Of a DNA stretch of 64,000 nucleotides, positions 59,229 through 64,000 are shown in pieces. The notes under the pieces were generated by a model. That model was not told the DNA's origin, searched no databases, and saw only the letters and a list, made by a program, of their open reading frames with translations. The first letter of the stretch is position 1. Every line of letters begins with the position of its first letter. The stretch is taken from assembly GCA_035458525.1 (NCBI GenBank), contig DATHZQ010000067.1, forward strand, positions 1 through 64,000, read 5' to 3'. The position numbers and the translations under genes are program-made. Source of the DNA: DATHZQ01 sp035458525 (GTDB taxonomy: Bacteria > Actinomycetota > Acidimicrobiia > Spongiisociales > UBA5794).

Positions 59229-59858
59229 ATGACCACCATCGCTCGCCTCACAGACTCGTGCCTCACCGTCACGACCGGCTCTGGCACGACCCTCTTCGAC
59301 CCGGGATTCCACACGTGGGAGTCGGACGACTTCGACAAGGCCACGATCGGGGACGTGCAGCGGATCGTCATCACCCACGAACACGGGGATCACGTCAGCC
59401 CTGCATTCGTCGCTTGGCTGTTGGACCGCGGCGAGGACGTGAGGGTCCATGCCAACGCTGCGGTCGCCGCACTGCTGGCAAAGCACGAGATCGAGGTCTC
59501 GACCGACACGCCTCACGGCATGACCGCTGAAGACGTGATGCACGAGGTCATCCCGACCGGGGCCCAACCGCCCAACCGGAGCTGGACGATCGACGGGGTG
59601 CTCACGCATCCCGGAGACAGCTACCAGCCCACTCGGTCTGCGCCCGTGCTGGCGCTGCCGCTGCTCGTGCCATGGGGCTCGATGACGGCCTCCGTGGAAT
59701 TCGCTCGCCGGATGGGGCCCGCCCAGGTGGTTCCCATCCACGACTTCTACACCAGCCGCCAGGGGCGGCAGTGGGCGATGGGCCTCGCCAGCGCGGTGCT
59801 CGGGGGATCCGGCATCGAGGTGGTCCCGCTCGACTGGGGTGAGCGCTACTCGGTGTGA
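59229..59858 (+). CDS. MBL-fold metal-dependent hydrolase
   Basis: 209 residues, close to the UlaG/YtnP-like small metallo-beta-lactamase group. Zinc motif VITHEHGDHVSP, later DGVLTHPGDSY (His/Asp ligands) and VVPIHDFY. Substrate unknown. Its 3' end overlaps the end of the convergent membrane-protein gene by 13 bases. Confidence 0.9.
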   Translation: MTTIARLTDSCLTVTTGSGTTLFDPGFHTWESDDFDKATIGDVQRIVITHEHGDHVSPAFVAWLLDRGEDVRVHANAAVAALLAKHEIEVSTDTPHGMTAEDVMHEVIPTGAQPPNRSWTIDGVLTHPGDSYQPTRSAPVLALPLLVPWGSMTASVEFARRMGPAQVVPIHDFYTSRQGRQWAMGLASAVLGGSGIEVVPLDWGERYSV

Positions 59859-60421
59859 GCCGGCGCAGCAGTGTCGACATCGGCTTCGACATCGACGGTT
59901 GACGTCCGACGCCGGTACGCGACGATTGCCAGCCCACCGACGACCACGGCCACGCCGATCGGCACCAAAACGCGCCATCCATCGCCAATCCGCATTCCGA
60001 GCGAACGAGCGAGCGCACTGCCGAGCAGGCTCGTCAGCGAAATGAGAAACCCGACCGCGCTGCTCAGCAGCACGCCGGGCAGACGTGGCCACCGCACACC
60101 GAGCAGTGCACCATCACCTGCGTCGGCAAGTGCGCTGAGCAACAAAGCGCCGAGCGCGAACCCGACGGTTGCCAGATAGGCAACCGCCTCTTCCTCTGCG
60201 ACCACGGCCCACACGGCCACGACAACAGGTGCGAGCACCATCGCCGCCGTCAGCGCAGCGAATGGCACGGCCGCCACCGCTTGCCCGAAGCCGAGGGGTC
60301 GTTCCCCCGCGTCGGGCTCGAATCGTTGCAGCCAGCCGAGCACATACCCGGCGGCCACCGTGCCGAAGGCCGGCGCCAGCACGAGACCGGCGAGAAAGAA
60401 GAGATCTGCGACGACGTCCAT
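59846..60421 (-). CDS. Hypothetical membrane protein
   Basis: 191 residues with five or six predicted membrane helices (for example VADLFFLAGLVLAPAFGTVAAGYVLG, AALTAAMVLAPVVVAVWAVV, VLLSSAVGFLISLTSLLG) and an acidic cytoplasmic tail. No motif recognised. ATG 60421 is preferred to a GTG nine codons upstream, which would add a basic, non-hydrophobic stretch. Convergent with the MBL gene. Confidence 0.75.
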   Translation of the reverse strand: MDVVADLFFLAGLVLAPAFGTVAAGYVLGWLQRFEPDAGERPLGFGQAVAAVPFAALTAAMVLAPVVVAVWAVVAEEEAVAYLATVGFALGALLLSALADAGDGALLGVRWPRLPGVLLSSAVGFLISLTSLLGSALARSLGMRIGDGWRVLVPIGVAVVVGGLAIVAYRRRTSTVDVEADVDTAAPAHTE

Positions 60422-60524
60422 CAGGTCCGATCGTAGGCGTGGGAACACCTGTCAGGGCGACAGCACCTCTGATGAGGACCGAAGACGAGCCGTAAACAAC
60501 GGACCATGTGGGTCGATTGACCTA

Positions 60525-60552
60525 TTGACGGGGTTCCGACAGTCTTTATCCT
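60525..60552 (+). promoter_or_regulatory. Promoter of the beta-helix protein gene
   Basis: TTGACG (60525-60530), 16 bases, TATCCT (60547-60552). The best sigma-70-like promoter seen in the window. It would give an 80-base leader with a small GCTCC/GGAGC hairpin and a strong GGGGGAAGAG ribosome-binding site. Confidence 0.6.
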
Positions 60553-60640
60553 CCCGCTCAAAGGTGCTCCCTCGGGAGCAGAAGGGGCCCCGCCGACCCG
60601 ACGCGGTGGGCGATGCCGCCGTGGCGGCAAGGGGGAAGAG

Positions 60641-62713
60641 ATGACGAATCTCGTTCGCGCTGGGCGCGTACGCTTGTTTGCGGCGCTCCTCGCAGCAGCG
60701 ATGCTGCTCACTGTGTTGGCGGCGGCACCAGCCGCAGCCGCACGACCTTCCGGAGACCGTCCCACGGTCACGACGTTGACCAACGATGACTTCACGTATG
60801 GGACCTACATCATCGACAAACCTGGCGTCTATCGGCTCGGCGAGGACATCAGCTTCAACCCGAACTCGCCGGCCACGCTGACGGCGGCCGTCGCCAGCGG
60901 AGAGATCCCCTATTGGTTCGCACAGGCATTGCAATGGCCGATGCCCGTGGATGCGTTCAACGCCGGGTTCCCGCTCTTCACGCAGTTCGTCGAAGGCGGA
61001 ACCAGCGACTTCGCACCAGCCGGTCCGATGACTGCGCAATACGATCCTTCCGCCTACGGCGTCGGGTTCTTCGCTGCGATCGCCATCTCGGCCGACGACG
61101 TGGTACTCGACCTGAGCGGGCACACCATCGAGCAGAGTGCCGAACATGCGCTCTTGCAGCGATTCTTCGCGGTGATCGAGCTGGCCGACCAGCCGTTCGT
61201 TCCCGGACAGGGTCCTGCCGGCTTCGGCGATGAGATCGACGCGGCCAAGAACGTCGTCATCCGAAACGGCACGATCGGCCTCAGCTCACATCACGGCATC
61301 CACGGCAACGGCAACGAGAACATCACGATCTCGAATGTCGATTTCGTCGACTACGAGGTCGGGGCGCTGGCGCTCAACGGCGTGCAGGGGCTCACCGTGA
61401 GCAACTCGACTGCGGTGAACCGCAAGGACGTTCCGGTGCTCGGCACGTTCTCCTCGGCGCAGTTCATCAAGCACTACATCAACGACCTCGCCCGCCACAG
61501 TTCGACGACGACGCTCGACGTGGACGGCGAGACTCTTGGGGTGCTCGACATCCGTGATGGACTGATCGACGCGATCAACAACGTGCACGCCGACGTGGTC
61601 GCCAGCCCGAACATCGTCGACGGTCGCGCGGTCATCGACAGCGCAGTCCACCCCGACGAGTACGCCCTCTTCCACAACGCCGCCGGCGTCGTGGATGGCA
61701 ACTCGTACTCCTATCTGGTGAATGCCATGGGTGTCGCCGTCAATGGCTTCCCGCACGCGCCGGGTGCCGACGGACTCCCGGCTCGCGACATCACGTTCCG
61801 CAACGTGCACGTCGTCGACCAGGTTGCCTTGATCAACGAGATTCCCGCTCTCGACGCCGGGGTCAGTGCGGGACACGGCTCCGCCGCCATCGATCCGGTG
61901 GGTGCCGTTTTCCAGACGCAGAACCGGCACCCGGACACGGGCGAGCTGATCACCGTCTCGAGCGAGCGGCTCGACCTTGCCGAGTACACCGGCAACGTCG
62001 TCGCCAACGCCCAGGCATTCGTTGCCAAGGCTGAGGCTGCCGGCGAATTCGCCGGCTCCACGCTGGACTTGAGCCGTTTGAACATCACTGCGGACATGCT
62101 GGCGTGGGTCGAAGGTGCCTCCGGTTCCGAGACGCTGGGCCGGATCGGCGCCACCTACTTGTGCAACGGCGACTCCATGTTCCACGTCAACAAGGGCGTC
62201 ATCGCTTTCAAGATGGACGCAGCTGAGGACGTGCGGCTGACCAACACGAGCGTCTCCGGGTTGGAGAACCTCGGCGCAGCCGGCACCGGCTTGTGCGGAG
62301 ACTACCTGAACGGGGTGTCGCATCCGGCGGCCACGCTCAACGGCTATGGGGGCTCCACCGTGCGGGCTTACACCTTCTCGGGCACCCACGACGCCGTGAT
62401 GCGGAACGCTTCGATCGAGGGCTTGCGCACCGCCTACGGCTCGGCGTTTGGCGTTGACGTGTTGACCGACGCATCCAACATCATGGTGGTCGACGCCGTC
62501 ATCGACGACGTTGCTGCGGGCATCGCCGGCGCCTGGGCTTCGCCGACGCCGACCAAAGATCCGAAGGCCTACGGCTTCTACTTCGGAGAAGATGCCGACG
62601 GCGTGACGCTCGTCAGGGGTTGCGCCACCAACATGAGCGGTCTGTACGGTGCAACCTTGGTCGACGACCACACGGCGGCCGGCGCCACGGTCGTGGGGAG
62701 CTGCAAGCCGTAA
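60641..62713 (+). CDS. Secreted right-handed beta-helix protein
   Basis: 690 residues. Signal peptide (MTNLVRAGRVRLFAALLAAA) cleaved near AAAAARPS, no lipobox. The body has parallel beta-helix phrases: DVVLDLSGHTI, NVVIRNGTIGLSSHHGIHGNGNENITISNVDF, LTVSNSTAV, DVRLTNTSVSGL, DAVMRNASIEGL. Two Cys near the end may pair. Resembles pectate-lyase-type folds without a visible lyase site, so a structural, adhesive or carbohydrate-binding role is possible. It ends at a strong terminator and is followed by another secreted protein. Confidence 0.85.
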   Translation: MTNLVRAGRVRLFAALLAAAMLLTVLAAAPAAAARPSGDRPTVTTLTNDDFTYGTYIIDKPGVYRLGEDISFNPNSPATLTAAVASGEIPYWFAQALQWPMPVDAFNAGFPLFTQFVEGGTSDFAPAGPMTAQYDPSAYGVGFFAAIAISADDVVLDLSGHTIEQSAEHALLQRFFAVIELADQPFVPGQGPAGFGDEIDAAKNVVIRNGTIGLSSHHGIHGNGNENITISNVDFVDYEVGALALNGVQGLTVSNSTAVNRKDVPVLGTFSSAQFIKHYINDLARHSSTTTLDVDGETLGVLDIRDGLIDAINNVHADVVASPNIVDGRAVIDSAVHPDEYALFHNAAGVVDGNSYSYLVNAMGVAVNGFPHAPGADGLPARDITFRNVHVVDQVALINEIPALDAGVSAGHGSAAIDPVGAVFQTQNRHPDTGELITVSSERLDLAEYTGNVVANAQAFVAKAEAAGEFAGSTLDLSRLNITADMLAWVEGASGSETLGRIGATYLCNGDSMFHVNKGVIAFKMDAAEDVRLTNTSVSGLENLGAAGTGLCGDYLNGVSHPAATLNGYGGSTVRAYTFSGTHDAVMRNASIEGLRTAYGSAFGVDVLTDASNIMVVDAVIDDVAAGIAGAWASPTPTKDPKAYGFYFGEDADGVTLVRGCATNMSGLYGATLVDDHTAAGATVVGSCKP

Positions 62714-62729
62714 CGATCACACTTCCCCT

Positions 62730-62760
62730 TCCGGCCGGGCTCCCACGGAGCCCGGCCGGA
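62730..62760. terminator. 14-bp hairpin terminator
   Basis: CCGGCCGGGCTCC (62731-62743) pairs perfectly with GGAGCCCGGCCGG (62747-62759), with a T-A pair outside and a CAC loop, 17 bases after the beta-helix gene. No T run follows, as is common in high-G+C actinobacteria. Confidence 0.65.
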
Positions 62761-62825
62761 TCGCGTCTGGTGTGTGATCCGATTGGGGCGTTCGGTCCGC
62801 ACTCTTCACAACGAGAGGGATTCCA

Positions 62826-62855
62826 GAGGAGGCAACTCGTGAGGAGGGAACTCGT
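62826..62855 (+). repeat. 15-bp tandem duplication of a ribosome-binding site and start
   Basis: GAGGAGGCAACTCGT is followed at once by GAGGAGGGAACTCGT (14 of 15 identical), then G. Each unit has a GAGGAGG Shine-Dalgarno leading, 6 bases later, into an in-frame GTG: 62839 and 62854. Confidence 0.8.
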
Positions 62856-63768
62856 GCGACGATTCTTCGTGACGGCTCTGACACTGGTTGCAGTGCTTGC
62901 TTCCATCGCACCGGCGGCCGCGGCGCCCCCGCAGAGCCCAGACATCATCGATCTGCCCGACGGCTTCTTCCCGGAGGGCATCGTCATCGACGATCAGCGA
63001 CAGGTGTACGCATCGTCGTTGGCAGACGGTGCGATCTGGAAGGGCGAGTTGCGGACCGGCATTGGCGACGTCCTCGTGCCCGGGACTCCCGGACGATTGG
63101 CCGTCGGCATGTCGCTCGACGAGCGCACCGGACACCTGTTCGTGGCGGGCGGGCCGGATGGCAACGCTTACGTGTACGACTCGCAGACGGGCGGCAATGT
63201 CGGCGTGTTGAGCCTGACCCCGTTCGGCTTCGTCAACGACGTCATCGTGACGCACGATGCGGCGTACTTCACAGACTCGTTCGCTCCGCAGATCTACGTC
63301 GTGCCGCTGTCGCCCGGCGGTGCAATCAGCGGTGCACCGGGCGTCATCCCACTGAGCGGCGACTTCCAATTCGAGCCGGGTCAGTTCAACGCCAACGGCA
63401 TCGAGGCAGCAGAGGTCGGCAACCAGCTCGTCATCGTCAACAGCTTCTTCGGTGAGGTCTACACGGTCGACCCCGCAACCGGCGCTGCCTCGCTCATCGA
63501 TCTCGGCGGTGCCGTGGTCAACGGTGATGGGCTGGTGCTGCTGAGCCGCACGCTCTACGCCGTCGAGGGAGGCAAAAACCAGATCACAGAGATTGCGCTC
63601 GCACCGGATCTGTCGAGCGGCGTGGTCGTCGATGCGCTGATCAGCCCCGCCTTTGACGTACCCACCACGGCGGCGAAGATCGGTGACAGCCTGTACGCGG
63701 TGAACGCCAAGTTCGCTACCCCGCCGTTGCCCACGACGCCCTACGAGATCGTGCGTGTGACCCGCTGA
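62839..63768 (+). CDS. Secreted beta-propeller protein (SMP-30/NHL-like)
   Basis: 309 residues from GTG 62839, or 304 from GTG 62854; both have an equally good ribosome-binding site owing to the tandem duplication. Signal peptide (VRRFFVTALTLVAVLASIAPAAAA). The body reads as propeller blades: GFFPEGIVIDDQRQVYASSLADGAIWKGEL, GRLAVGMSLDERTGHLFVAGG, NGIEAAEVGNQLVIVNSFFGEVYTVDPATG. It resembles SMP-30/ScyD-type secreted proteins; substrate unknown. Found just after the beta-helix protein but behind its terminator. Confidence 0.85.
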   Translation: MRRELVRRFFVTALTLVAVLASIAPAAAAPPQSPDIIDLPDGFFPEGIVIDDQRQVYASSLADGAIWKGELRTGIGDVLVPGTPGRLAVGMSLDERTGHLFVAGGPDGNAYVYDSQTGGNVGVLSLTPFGFVNDVIVTHDAAYFTDSFAPQIYVVPLSPGGAISGAPGVIPLSGDFQFEPGQFNANGIEAAEVGNQLVIVNSFFGEVYTVDPATGAASLIDLGGAVVNGDGLVLLSRTLYAVEGGKNQITEIALAPDLSSGVVVDALISPAFDVPTTAAKIGDSLYAVNAKFATPPLPTTPYEIVRVTR

Positions 63769-63933
63769 CGCATCCTGCGGTGCACACGAAAGTTCGCTGC
63801 GACACCCACCCAGCTTTGCGGTGTCGGCAGCTTTTGGACTCCGCAGCGCCAGCAACGCCTCGGCGGCGCACCCCGGCTCGCACGGTAGGTTGCTTCCTCG
63901 TCCTGGCCGGATACGGGAATGGCTCCACCGCGT

Positions 63934-64000
63934 TCATTTCGACTCGGCCAGGATCTGCGCTGCGGCCTTCTGCACCCGCACGGCGGACCGCCGCCTGCCC
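63934..64000 (-). CDS. C-terminal fragment of a gene running off the window
   Basis: The minus strand from the window edge reads RRRSAVRVQKAAAQILAESK to a TGA at 63936-63934. The helical, basic character suits a protein C-terminus, but 21 residues are too few to name a family. The 165 bases between it and the propeller gene show no feature. Confidence 0.35.
   Translation of the reverse strand, partial: GRRRSAVRVQKAAAQILAESK

Noticed and set aside
1..64000. CRISPR arrays, rRNA genes or complete insertion sequences
   Set aside because: No regularly spaced direct repeats, no rRNA sequence and no transposase frame were seen on either strand.

Overview
The window is about two-thirds G+C and is densely packed with an actinobacterial gene set. 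It has the TCGAAC-N4-GTTCGA type of LexA operator, a LysM cell-division suppressor divergent from lexA, both RNase Y and RNase J, an Lhr helicase, DUF3054 and DUF4032 proteins and a mycothiol-type DinB protein. Many start codons lie only 6-10 bases downstream of a TANNNT box, which is the layout of leaderless actinobacterial transcripts. A deep-branching actinobacterium (Acidimicrobiia or relatives) is my inference; no rRNA or marker is present to prove it.

Layout. 1-500: tail of a tyrosine recombinase next to tRNA-Val, tRNA-Cys and tRNA-Gly, probably the edge of an integrated element. 540-4100: dut, a membrane protein, nrdR, and the lysM/lexA divergent pair with three SOS boxes. 4100-13900: a mostly minus-strand block of dapF-miaA-miaB, rny, recA, then thpR-cinA-small coiled protein, then rimO. 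13900-24050: thrC with a flavin reductase and a PHP phosphatase, a methyltransferase, a 2-oxoacid dehydrogenase E1a-E1b-E2 operon ending in a TauE-type permease, and a pabB-pabC fusion. 24100-35400: the conserved ftsK-rnj-dapA-dapB-M16 neighbourhood. It is interrupted by a lipoprotein beta-propeller, a forward thioredoxin-TPR gene and a decayed winged-helix gene. 35500-45050: a CobT-like vWA protein with a CobS-like AAA+ ATPase whose Walker motifs are altered, yajQ, and a redoxin with an in-frame UGA. 45300-52700: lhr-nei repair genes and small families. 52700-58850: a two-component system, Usp, Nudix, lipoproteins and an ABC exporter. 59000-64000: a 34-residue membrane peptide, an MBL hydrolase, a secreted beta-helix protein and a secreted beta-propeller.

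The most notable signal is at 41627-42283. A peroxiredoxin-like reading frame is continuous across a TGA that sits at the first position of the CxxC redox motif (W-TGA-A-Y-C). A hairpin with a GGUC loop starts a short distance downstream, the arrangement of a bacterial SECIS element, so this is a candidate selenoprotein that ordinary gene calling would truncate. Other points of interest are the atypical CobS/CobT-like pair, a DapF whose second catalytic Cys is Ser, a miaA that seems to start at CTG overlapping the miaB stop, an SOS regulon core with a triple operator, and a tandemly duplicated Shine-Dalgarno/start module.

How the genes work together: lexA, recA and the LysM protein form the SOS core; dapF, dapA and dapB serve lysine/diaminopimelate synthesis; miaA and miaB make ms2i6A on tRNA; rny and rnj are the two main RNA-turnover nucleases; lhr and nei form a repair pair.
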